Assembly: GCA_002392345.1 (NCBI GenBank)
Contig: DGGU01000053.1
Location: 1 to 24,458, forward strand
DNA from: Lachnospiraceae bacterium UBA3866
GTDB taxonomy: Bacteria; Bacillota; Clostridia; Lachnospirales; Lachnospiraceae
DNA: 24,458 bases
Direction of reading: 5' to 3'
The stretch's first letter is position 1. The number at the start of each line of letters is the position of its first letter. Below the pieces are notes generated by a model. The model worked only from the letters and a program-made list of their open reading frames with translations, searched no databases and was not told the DNA's origin. The position numbers and the translations under genes were made by a program. Below, piece by piece: positions 8,035 through 15,542 of this stretch.

Positions 8035-9744
8035 ATGATAGGATTAATTATCGATATCATAATAATATATATGTTCTCTCAAAGCGTTGCAAGAGGACAG
8101 CTTACTTTTAATCTAAGAAAGAAGGGATACCTATTTTATAATTTACTTTGTGTTTATCTTGTTTATTCATTCTTAAGCATATTTATAAGTTACCATCATG
8201 TGGTGATAATAATTATGCTTATTTTATTTTATGTGATATCTCTTACTATGTATTATGTTCACGAATTTAGAGGAACCAATGTCAATTTTTCTGATATACT
8301 ATCTCTTAATACTGCTAAAGAAGTTGCAAGCGGGTATAAATATAAAATTAAACCAATATTTGTTATAAATTTATTATTTATTATAGAAGAGTACATAAGA
8401 AGAACGAATATACTGAAATTTCTTTTTAATATTAGACATATATCAGATCTCTGGACGAAGAATGGGACCACAGATCTCATATTAAAATTAAGAGTTAATT
8501 TTGTTCCTTTGGTTATGTTTTTAATTGTCTACTTTGTATTGCGATATAAAATAATGAATGGTAGATATGACTATTCACTTTCTGCTGGAGAGAACGAAGG
8601 TTATCTTTATAATTTCTTTTCATCTATACCTATATTCTATAAAAAAGAAAAAAGTAGTGATGAGACGCATATCAGTTTAAAGGTTGAGGATTTTGATAAG
8701 ATAAGTGATAATATAGAAGGCATTGAACGACCTCATATCATAGTTATCATGAATGAGAGTTTTGGCATAGCTCAACATAAGGTAAAGACCAATGCTGAAG
8801 TTACACCATATTATGATAACTTACATGATGTGACTAAAGGAAATCTCTATGTCAATACATTTGGCGGTGGGACTGCCAATACTGAGTTTGAATTCTTAAC
8901 TGGTATGAGTATAGGAAATTATAGTTATCCAGTCATGCCATATAACAATTTTGTAAAAAGCGATAAATATAGCCTTGCGAGATACTTTAAAAGGCTTAAT
9001 TATAAGACACTTGCAATGCATCCTTATACTGCAACTAATTACCATAGAGATGAGGTATATAAGAGATTTGGTTTTGACGAGCTGCTTTTTTATGATGATT
9101 TTACATATAAAGGGACAGTTCGCGAATTTGTCTCTGACGAAGCTTTCTATAAAGAAGTCATATATCAATATGAATCACGAAAAGATTCTGATAGGCTTTT
9201 TATGTTTGGTATAACGATGCAAAATCATAGTGGATATCAAAATTTTGATGGTATGGAGATTGAAGCAGAAGTAAATATTAAGGAAGGAAAAGAGAGTTTA
9301 GATTCTTATCTATCACTCATGAAGATATCTGATACTGCACTTAAGACACTCATAGATTATTTTGAAAATGAGAAGGAGCATGTGATTATATTATTCTTTG
9401 GTGATCATAATGCAAGTTTTGGTACTGAGATTAATAAGATGGTATATGGTGATAGTTTAAATTATGAGTGCAATGACCAGTATCAGACGCCACTTTTCAT
9501 ATATGATAATAAAGTTAAGATGGATAGCTTTATAGAAGCAACATCTGCTAATTTTTTGAGCCTTGAACTTCTTGATAAAGCGAAACTTCCTTATGATGAG
9601 TTTCATAAGGAACTGAAAAAAGTCTATGATAAGTATAATGTATATAACTATCATAAGAGAAAAAGTAGAGCTGATGGAACTTTGTCTTACATACCTTATG
9701 ATGATTATATGAAGATAGAAGCGGAGTATCTTGAAAGATTATGA
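8035..9744 (+). CDS. LTA synthase-like membrane sulfatase-fold phosphoglycerol transferase
   Basis: This is a membrane enzyme of the LtaS/sulfatase-fold group, which transfers glycerol phosphate from phosphatidylglycerol to a wall or lipid acceptor outside the membrane. The first roughly 180 residues hold several hydrophobic segments (about 1-15, 35-75, 105-120, 155-175), giving a membrane anchor, probably of 4-5 helices. The extracellular catalytic domain follows. E241 in IVIMNESFG and the catalytic nucleophile T280 in GGGTANTEFE match the LtaS metal site and active Thr; H398 in TMQNHSGY and D457/H458 in FFGDHN complete it. At 569 residues it is a little shorter than classical LtaS (around 640). 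The neighbouring rhamnose genes and glmM suggest the acceptor could be a rhamnose polymer rather than lipoteichoic acid. That part is inference. It starts directly on the glmM stop and overlaps the next gene by 4 bases (ATGA). Confidence 0.85.
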   Translation: MIGLIIDIIIIYMFSQSVARGQLTFNLRKKGYLFYNLLCVYLVYSFLSIFISYHHVVIIIMLILFYVISLTMYYVHEFRGTNVNFSDILSLNTAKEVASGYKYKIKPIFVINLLFIIEEYIRRTNILKFLFNIRHISDLWTKNGTTDLILKLRVNFVPLVMFLIVYFVLRYKIMNGRYDYSLSAGENEGYLYNFFSSIPIFYKKEKSSDETHISLKVEDFDKISDNIEGIERPHIIVIMNESFGIAQHKVKTNAEVTPYYDNLHDVTKGNLYVNTFGGGTANTEFEFLTGMSIGNYSYPVMPYNNFVKSDKYSLARYFKRLNYKTLAMHPYTATNYHRDEVYKRFGFDELLFYDDFTYKGTVREFVSDEAFYKEVIYQYESRKDSDRLFMFGITMQNHSGYQNFDGMEIEAEVNIKEGKESLDSYLSLMKISDTALKTLIDYFENEKEHVIILFFGDHNASFGTEINKMVYGDSLNYECNDQYQTPLFIYDNKVKMDSFIEATSANFLSLELLDKAKLPYDEFHKELKKVYDKYNVYNYHKRKSRADGTLSYIPYDDYMKIEAEYLERL

Positions 9745-10898
9745 TATATCTTGATAATTCAGCTACAACAAAAACAGATAAAAGAGTACTAGATGCGATC
9801 AATGCATTTAATGAGAATTATTATGCTAATCCATCAGCCATACATAGGTTTGGATATCTTGTTGAAGAAGAAGTTAAAAAGGCAACTGCTTATGTTGCTA
9901 AAGTTCTTGGTGTTAATGATAATGAATTGATATGGACTTCTGGAGGCACTGAAAGTAATAATCTTGCAATATATGGTTATGCGAATGCCTATAAGAAAAG
10001 AGGCAATGGCATCATAACAACAAAATTTGAACATCCATCTGTTCTTCGAGTATGTGAGAGATTGTCAGAAGATGACTTCAATGTCTCTTATCTATCAGTA
10101 GATAGTAGCGGGCATATAGACTTAGATGAACTTAAAGATAAGATAGATGACAATACTATACTTGTCTCTATCATGCACACTAATAATGAAATAGGTGCAA
10201 TTCAAAAGATCTCTGATATAGGCGCACTAATCAAGGAAAAAAATAAAGACACAGCATTTCATGTCGATTTTGTGCAGGGTTTTGGCAAGGTACAGATTAA
10301 TTGCAAAAAACAAAATATAGATTTTCTATCTATAAGCTCGCATAAGATACATGGGCCAAAAGGAGTAGGTATCTTATATAAGAATAAAAGCTTTCGAATT
10401 GTTCCATCACTACTTGGAGGAGGACAACAAAATGGTCTTAGGTCTGGTACTTTAAATACTTTTGGGATTATAGGAACAGCTACTGCGACAAGCATTTCTT
10501 ATGATAATATCGATGAAGAATGTGGCAAATTATTAAGAATTCGTGATTATTTGATAAATAGACTTGAAGAATTGGCCAATAAATATAATAATATATATAT
10601 AAATACTAAAATGGATGATAACTTTGCTCCTCATATAGTATCAGTATCTTTTAAGGGCATAAGGTCAGAGGTTTTAGTTCATTCACTTGAAGAAAAAGAT
10701 ATATATGTATCGGCTGGATCTGCTTGCTCAAGTCATAGTAAGAAAGAAAGTGATACATTAAAAGCTATAGGTCTAGGCAGCGATATTATTGATTCTACAA
10801 TCAGGATATCCATAGGTAGGTTTAATGAGCTTAATGATATTGATATACTTTTATCTGAACTTGATAAGCTCATACCAGTTTTGAGGATTAAAAGATAA
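9741..10898 (+). CDS. Cysteine desulfurase (NifS/IscS family, PLP-dependent)
   Basis: This enzyme releases sulfur from L-cysteine as an enzyme persulfide for Fe-S clusters or thiolated tRNA. It starts MIYLDNSATT, the class V aminotransferase N-terminus typical of NifS/IscS. It shows TSGGTESNNLAI, the PLP lysine K202 in SSHKIHGPKG, GGGQQNGLRSGT and the active Cys C329 in SAGSACSSH. The length of 385 residues is normal. The ATG overlaps the stop of the LTA-synthase-like gene (ATGA at 9741-9744), so translation is likely coupled. No IscU/NifU scaffold, IscR regulator or ThiI partner is adjacent, so whether it serves clusters or tRNA thiolation cannot be told. A group I cysteine desulfurase is clear; a precise symbol is not justified. 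Confidence 0.93.
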   Translation: MIYLDNSATTKTDKRVLDAINAFNENYYANPSAIHRFGYLVEEEVKKATAYVAKVLGVNDNELIWTSGGTESNNLAIYGYANAYKKRGNGIITTKFEHPSVLRVCERLSEDDFNVSYLSVDSSGHIDLDELKDKIDDNTILVSIMHTNNEIGAIQKISDIGALIKEKNKDTAFHVDFVQGFGKVQINCKKQNIDFLSISSHKIHGPKGVGILYKNKSFRIVPSLLGGGQQNGLRSGTLNTFGIIGTATATSISYDNIDEECGKLLRIRDYLINRLEELANKYNNIYINTKMDDNFAPHIVSVSFKGIRSEVLVHSLEEKDIYVSAGSACSSHSKKESDTLKAIGLGSDIIDSTIRISIGRFNELNDIDILLSELDKLIPVLRIKR

Positions 10899-10899
10899 T

Positions 10900-12282
10900 A
10901 TGAAAATATTAAAAAATAAAATTGGTTACATAATTATATGCATGATGATTTTTATGTTTGCCTATATAACTCCTTCGTTTTGTCATTGGGGGGTATTTCC
11001 TAATGGCGATATGTTTTGGTATGAAAATGATGGCACTATAGCTGTTGATGGATGGAAACTTATAGATGATGATAATGATGGCTATGCATTTTATTATTAT
11101 TTTGATGAAGATGGTGTAGTGCTTCGTGATGATATAACACCAGATTATCAGACAGTAGGCGTTGACGGAAGATGGGTCAACACTGCAGGAGTAATCCAAC
11201 ATGTTAAAGTGGATACAATCAATAGTATAGTGGGTGAAGGAGCAGAGTATTCTGCTGACATACTTAACAGGATAGAAAATAATGCTGCAGTAAAAAAAGG
11301 TGTCACGTCTTCTGGGCAGTATCTCTATATGGCAGATCCATCAGTTATAGAAGGACCTCAGCCTTCTGATGGTATAGTTATTGATGTTAATCCAGATGGC
11401 ACTGCTAAAACTATACTTGGTAAGAATGTTGAAATTAAACCTGAAAAGCAAAAGACCTTATACAATTCTCAGATGGATAGAAATATGCAGGAATACATAA
11501 AGAGTGGTAACAAGTATAGTAAGAAAGTCAATGGAACTATATTCACTAAGACTAAATGGAAAGATGTAATGGCACTTAAGGGCAATGAAGCTAGTATAAT
11601 ATTTGAAAACCCTGCTAATAATTTCAATAAATTAAAAGGTAGAATAGCGACTCATTATTTTACATATAGTGATAGAACTACTACTTGTACTCTTAATATA
11701 TATGATGAAGATAGGAATGATCTTATATATTCAACTTCTGATTTCAATTATAATGGCGGTACAAGTTTTGAATGTGTATTCCCGAGAAAGGCTACCAAGA
11801 TAAAATTTGAACTAGAAGTTGATGGACAATACACATCAAGGATATGCTATCTTAGAAAATGTGAGTTTGGATTTGATAGAGAAGCATATGAAGAAGAACT
11901 ATATGAAGATGAGACAGATGCTATAATAGCAAGTTACTTAGGTACTGATTCAGAATTAGATGAAGATGAGGAAGAAGATAATGGCGGTAAGGGCGAGATC
12001 CCTGTAGAAGGGGAGTCGCCAGATCAGAGATGGAGACGACTTAATGGCATAAGTGATATAGATTACTGGGCTGATTATACATACGATGAGGATGACCCAA
12101 ACATAACTGAAGCGATGAAGGCATCGATATCTGAGGCGAGAAGAATTAGGGCTGAGGAAGAAGAAAAGAGAAATAGGATCTCTGGCCCAGCTTTTGACCC
12201 TGCTATAAAAGATTTGAAAGCTCCCGTCGGGCCAGATGGTTCATCGTTTGTCATACCAGCTGGTGGTAGTTCAGACGATTAA
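10900..12282 (+). CDS. Secreted protein of unknown function with cell-wall-binding-like repeats and an acidic C-terminal region
   Basis: I do not recognise this 460-residue protein as a named family. A hydrophobic signal sequence spans about residues 1-28 (KILKNK, then a long apolar stretch). Next come aromatic- and Gly-rich repeats (about 30-100: GDMFWYENDGTIAVDGWKL, YYYFDEDGVV, VDGRWVNTAGV), which resemble choline-binding/cell-wall-binding repeats. A central region (about 210-325) is rich in alternating beta-type residues and looks like a small beta-sandwich such as an NPCBM carbohydrate-binding domain; that fold guess is tentative. Residues about 328-370 are strongly acidic (DEDEEED), and the rest is charged and Pro/Gly-rich. 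There is no LPXTG sorting signal and no catalytic motif I can see. It starts one base after the cysteine desulfurase stop, has no clear Shine-Dalgarno of its own, and is followed by a hairpin. A surface-bound structural or carbohydrate-binding role is an inference. Confidence 0.7.
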   Translation: MKILKNKIGYIIICMMIFMFAYITPSFCHWGVFPNGDMFWYENDGTIAVDGWKLIDDDNDGYAFYYYFDEDGVVLRDDITPDYQTVGVDGRWVNTAGVIQHVKVDTINSIVGEGAEYSADILNRIENNAAVKKGVTSSGQYLYMADPSVIEGPQPSDGIVIDVNPDGTAKTILGKNVEIKPEKQKTLYNSQMDRNMQEYIKSGNKYSKKVNGTIFTKTKWKDVMALKGNEASIIFENPANNFNKLKGRIATHYFTYSDRTTTCTLNIYDEDRNDLIYSTSDFNYNGGTSFECVFPRKATKIKFELEVDGQYTSRICYLRKCEFGFDREAYEEELYEDETDAIIASYLGTDSELDEDEEEDNGGKGEIPVEGESPDQRWRRLNGISDIDYWADYTYDEDDPNITEAMKASISEARRIRAEEEEKRNRISGPAFDPAIKDLKAPVGPDGSSFVIPAGGSSDD

Positions 12283-12311
12283 TATAGGGCACCTCTTAGA
12301 GGTTCCCTATA
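12283..12311 (+). terminator. Hairpin after the secreted-protein gene, possible terminator without U-tract
   Basis: TATAGGGCACCTC (12283-12295) and GAGGTTCCCTATA (12299-12311) form a 13-base-pair stem with one mismatch and a 3-base loop, starting one base after the preceding stop. No run of T follows (GATAATATATTA), so it is not a canonical intrinsic terminator. It may slow or end transcription, protect an mRNA 3' end, or serve as a processing site between this run of genes and fbp. Confidence 0.5.
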
Positions 12312-12340
12312 GATAATATATTATATTACAAGGGGATTAT

Positions 12341-14287
12341 ATGAGAGATCTTGATTATCTAAAATTATTATCAAAACAATTCCCGAATCAAGAAAAAACC
12401 TGTGTTGAGATTGCAAACTTGAATTCGATACTCACATTGCCAAAAGGCACAGAGTTTTTTTTGTCTGATTTACATGGCGAGCATGAAAGTTTTATACATA
12501 TGCTTAGGTCTGCTTCTGGTGTAATAAGATCAAAGATAAAATACATGGCTAAGGATACTATGACTGATGATGAGGTCTTGGAACTTGCCAATATAATATA
12601 TTATCCAAAGCACATGTTGAAGCAATATGATTTCAGAAATAAAGATTCATATGAGTTTCAAAAAAATACTATCATGAGATTGCTTAAAGTGCTTAAAGAC
12701 ATATCGAACAAATATTCAAAATCGAAAATTAGAAAAGCTTGTAAGGCTGAATATGTGTATCTGCTCGATGAGTTACTATATAAAGATGCTGATAGAGACA
12801 ATGTAAAAAAGGACTTCTATTATGATGAGATCATCAATTCTATTATAGATATAGGCTTAGCGAAGCAATTTATAACTGCTATATGTGAACTCATACAGAA
12901 ACTTGCTGTAGATACTTTACATATAGTTGGAGATATATTTGATAGAGGACCAAGGCATGATCTGATACTTGATGAACTTATGAACTTCCACAATGTTGAT
13001 ATAGAATGGGGCAATCATGATATAGAGTGGATTGGCGCTGCACTTGGTAATGACACGCTTATACTCAATGCTCTTCGTATAGCAGTTAGATATAATTGTT
13101 ATGATATGCTTGAAGAAGGATATGGCATAAGCCTTCGAGCTCTCAATGACTTTGCCGCTAGAACTTATATGGATGACCCATGTACTCTTTTTATGCCAAA
13201 TATACTTGATGAAAACAAATATGATGTTGTGAGACCGAGTCTTTCTGCAAAACTTCAAAAGGCTCTTGCCATCATGCAATTCAAGTCTGAAGGAAGGCTT
13301 ATAAAGAAGCACCCAGAGTATGGTATGAGTGATCGTATTATGCTTGAAAGAATTAATTATGATAATTACACTATAGATATAGAGGGAAAGACTTATAAAC
13401 TTATGGATGAAAATTTTCCAACTATAGATAGGAATGATCCGCTTAAGTTTTCTGATGAAGAAGAGCAGCTTATGAAATATCTTAAGGCAAGTTTTATTCA
13501 TTCACAGAAACTCAAAGACCATCTTAAGTTCTTGTATGATAAGGGGAGCCTTTATAAGATACATAATGGCAATCTTATATATCATGGCATTATACCATTT
13601 AATCCAGATAAAACTTATGCAACATTCAAAGGATTTAGTGGCAAAGAGAACTTATCTGGCAAAGCACTTCTTGATTATTTTGATAATGTAGTAAGACTTG
13701 CCTATAATGATGTGAAGGCTCACCGTTTTGGGAGTGATAATGTAGATGCACTTTACTATATGTGGTGTGGTGCGTATTCGCCTTTGTTTGGCAAAGATGT
13801 CATAAGGACATTTGAATTATATTTTGTTGAAGACAAAGAGATAAGAAAAGAGCATAAGAACTCATATTATGATTTGTATCAAGATGAGAGTATTGTTATA
13901 GGAATCTTAGAAAATTTTGGACTTGATAAAACTGGTCATATAATCAATGGCCATGTGCCAGTTAAGAGTAAAGAAGGTGAAAGCCCTGTCAAAGCCAACG
14001 GTAGACTTTTTATCATAGATGGTGGTATGTCTAAGAGCTATCAAAAAAGTACGGGTATAGCTGGGTATACTATGATAAGTGACTCTGTACACTTAAGTAT
14101 CGCAACTCATAAGCCTTTCGTGAAGGGAGAGATTAATTCACCTGATACGAAGGAAGTTGAGAATATAGCTAAGAATGGAAGGCTAAGGATACGGGATACC
14201 GACAGAGGCAAGGAAATACTTGAAAAGATAAGCGATTTAAAGGAACTTCTTAATGCGTATAGAGAAGGACTTATAAAAGAGGGCTAA
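12341..14287 (+). CDS. fbp: Fructose-1,6-bisphosphatase, class III
   Basis: This enzyme hydrolyses fructose-1,6-bisphosphate to fructose-6-phosphate, the committed step of gluconeogenesis. The protein has the calcineurin-like metallophosphatase motifs spread as in Firmicutes class III enzymes: SDLHGE with D43 and H45, GDIFDRG (G197-G203, D198 and D201), and GNHD with N225, H226 and D227. The C-terminal part has INGHVPVKSKEGESP and FIIDGGMSKSY, characteristic of the family. The length of 648 residues matches class III (about 640-670) and excludes classes I and II. AGGGGAT at 12331-12337 gives the ribosome site. It lies between a hairpin and a strong terminator, so it may be a one-gene unit. 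It would supply hexose phosphates upstream of the sugar-nucleotide genes in this window. Confidence 0.95.
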   Translation: MRDLDYLKLLSKQFPNQEKTCVEIANLNSILTLPKGTEFFLSDLHGEHESFIHMLRSASGVIRSKIKYMAKDTMTDDEVLELANIIYYPKHMLKQYDFRNKDSYEFQKNTIMRLLKVLKDISNKYSKSKIRKACKAEYVYLLDELLYKDADRDNVKKDFYYDEIINSIIDIGLAKQFITAICELIQKLAVDTLHIVGDIFDRGPRHDLILDELMNFHNVDIEWGNHDIEWIGAALGNDTLILNALRIAVRYNCYDMLEEGYGISLRALNDFAARTYMDDPCTLFMPNILDENKYDVVRPSLSAKLQKALAIMQFKSEGRLIKKHPEYGMSDRIMLERINYDNYTIDIEGKTYKLMDENFPTIDRNDPLKFSDEEEQLMKYLKASFIHSQKLKDHLKFLYDKGSLYKIHNGNLIYHGIIPFNPDKTYATFKGFSGKENLSGKALLDYFDNVVRLAYNDVKAHRFGSDNVDALYYMWCGAYSPLFGKDVIRTFELYFVEDKEIRKEHKNSYYDLYQDESIVIGILENFGLDKTGHIINGHVPVKSKEGESPVKANGRLFIIDGGMSKSYQKSTGIAGYTMISDSVHLSIATHKPFVKGEINSPDTKEVENIAKNGRLRIRDTDRGKEILEKISDLKELLNAYREGLIKEG

Positions 14288-14300
14288 AAGCCCTTTTTTT
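14280..14300 (+). terminator. Intrinsic terminator of fbp
   Basis: AGGGCT (14280-14285) pairs with AGCCCT (14289-14294) around an AAA loop, and the stem is followed by seven T residues (14294-14300). The fbp stop codon TAA (14285-14287) lies inside the hairpin, so termination begins right at the end of translation. This is the only textbook rho-independent terminator in the window and divides it into two transcription blocks. Confidence 0.88.
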
Positions 14301-14326
14301 AATTTAAATAATTTGGTATTATAAAA

Positions 14327-14356
14327 TGGACACAAAATGTACACAATTTGTATAAA
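14327..14356 (+). promoter_or_regulatory. Candidate sigma-A promoter with an embedded dyad (possible operator) upstream of the SLH-exporter block
   Basis: TGGACA (14327-14332) resembles the TTGACA -35 element and TATAAA (14351-14356) the TATAAT -10 element, 18 bases apart. This places a transcript start near 14363, about 27 bases before the ATG at 14390. The spacer holds an imperfect inverted repeat, ACAAAATG (14332-14339) with CAATTTGT (14344-14351), in which 8 of 10 positions pair across the centre. The same bases also form a near-tandem 11-base repeat (14330-14340 and 14341-14351, 9 of 11 identical). A dyad between -35 and -10 is a common repressor position. It lies directly downstream of the fbp terminator. 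The regulator is unknown; the response regulator at 21912 is one candidate. Confidence 0.5.
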
Positions 14357-14389
14357 AATATTTCACAAAAAACTAATAAAATATATAAA

Positions 14390-15541
14390 ATGAGGAAATT
14401 AAATATAAAAAGTATCTTAATAGTTCTTACTATATTATTGTTACTTTGTCCGAAGGCTTTATATGCGGATTCTAATTTATCTATTGATAAAAAGTCGGAT
14501 GCACTTTATATCATGGAGATTATAGATAATAGAGATAATCTTGATGAGCCGGTTAAGAGATCTGAGTTTGCAAAGATGATAGTAAAGATGTCAGATAGCA
14601 AAGATAAGATTAGTGGCATCATCACTGAATCTGTATGCAATGATGTGAGCATAGATAATCCTTATGCCGGCTTCATTAAAGAGGCAACTGATAAGGGGCA
14701 TATGTTTTTATATCTTGGTGGGTATTTTAAACCAGATGAATATGTTATATACAGTGATTTGAGCCGTGCTATGTTATCATTACTTGGATATACGAGTGAA
14801 GACTTTAGAGGCAACCAAGTTATAGGTAGAAATTCAAAATTTGAAAGTTTGAAATTAAATGAAGGCATAGACAAAGGAAATTCTGATGTACTCACAAAGA
14901 GTGATGTTATAATTGGAATGTATAACACTTTACTTGAGTACAAAAAAGATGGCAAAAAGGAATACGGATTAACAGTATTTGATAAAATAAGTGTTGATAA
15001 GGACAATACTCTTAACACGGATGATATGATTAATGTAAAAGTCGAAGGACCTTTTATGATATATAATCCATCTGATGTGACTGCACCATTTGAGATAACT
15101 CCGTATAATGTATATCTTAATGGTCTGAAGTCCGATATTGATATAGTTAAAGAAGACATCTTAAATTATGGATATGCTATATTTTATCTTGATTTAGATA
15201 GGGAGTATGTATATTCATATACTGAGAGAGATGATGTAGAAGCTCCTATCAAAGTAAATAAGGGTTATATTCAAGATATATTTTATTCTGCAAATGATCT
15301 GACTACACCTTATCGTGTAGATATAGAGTCAAAAAAATACTCTGTAGCAAGCGAAGAGATGAAATTTGCCTTCTCACCATCAGGGAGTTTTAAGATTGGC
15401 GATTATATCATATATATATGTAATAAGATGAATGATAAGAATAAAGCTTATTTAGATGACGAAGGCAACGTTGTTCACAATAATGATGATATAGATGTAT
15501 ATAGTGGTTCAATTATCAATGCATTCATTAAGGAGACATAA
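14390..15541 (+). CDS. Secreted SLH-domain-like surface protein, paralog 1
   Basis: This is a 383-residue exported protein. I start it at the ATG at 14390 because that gives a standard signal peptide (MRKLNIKS, a hydrophobic core, then ALYADS, with cleavage near residue 27). A longer frame from a TTG at 14348 would add 14 odd residues that overlap the likely promoter. Three S-layer-homology-type repeat starts are visible: VKRSEF (about 55), VIYSDL (about 119) and LTKSDV (about 168), with YAGFIKEATDKG and YFKPDEY between them. SLH domains usually hold proteins to wall polysaccharide. The C-terminal half (about 215-383) is an unrecognised domain shared with the next gene (EGPF, YSYTERDD, KGYIQDIFYSA, KFAFSPSG). 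No strong Shine-Dalgarno precedes the start. The gene is first in the block that includes the exporter. Confidence 0.75.
   Translation: MRKLNIKSILIVLTILLLLCPKALYADSNLSIDKKSDALYIMEIIDNRDNLDEPVKRSEFAKMIVKMSDSKDKISGIITESVCNDVSIDNPYAGFIKEATDKGHMFLYLGGYFKPDEYVIYSDLSRAMLSLLGYTSEDFRGNQVIGRNSKFESLKLNEGIDKGNSDVLTKSDVIIGMYNTLLEYKKDGKKEYGLTVFDKISVDKDNTLNTDDMINVKVEGPFMIYNPSDVTAPFEITPYNVYLNGLKSDIDIVKEDILNYGYAIFYLDLDREYVYSYTERDDVEAPIKVNKGYIQDIFYSANDLTTPYRVDIESKKYSVASEEMKFAFSPSGSFKIGDYIIYICNKMNDKNKAYLDDEGNVVHNNDDIDVYSGSIINAFIKET
15530..15536 (+). promoter_or_regulatory. Shine-Dalgarno that fixes the start of SLH paralog 2
   Basis: AAGGAGA lies 6 bases before the ATG at 15543 and is formed by the last codons of paralog 1 (AAG GAG ACA TAA). 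It argues for the start at 15543 rather than an upstream in-frame ATG at 15495, which has no ribosome site and would spoil the signal peptide. Confidence 0.8.
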
Positions 15542-15542
15542 A

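Noticed and set aside
12917..13501. Minus-strand 194-codon open frame inside fbp
   Set aside because: It lies entirely antisense to a clear fbp gene and its Ile/Ser-rich translation reflects antisense of AT-rich codons.
14348..14389. TTG start extending SLH paralog 1 by 14 residues
   Set aside because: It overlaps the likely -10 region, adds non-signal-like residues and has no ribosome site; the ATG at 14390 gives a clean signal peptide.
15495..15542. Upstream ATG for SLH paralog 2
   Set aside because: It lies within paralog 1 and lacks a ribosome site; AAGGAGA sits 6 bases before the ATG at 15543.
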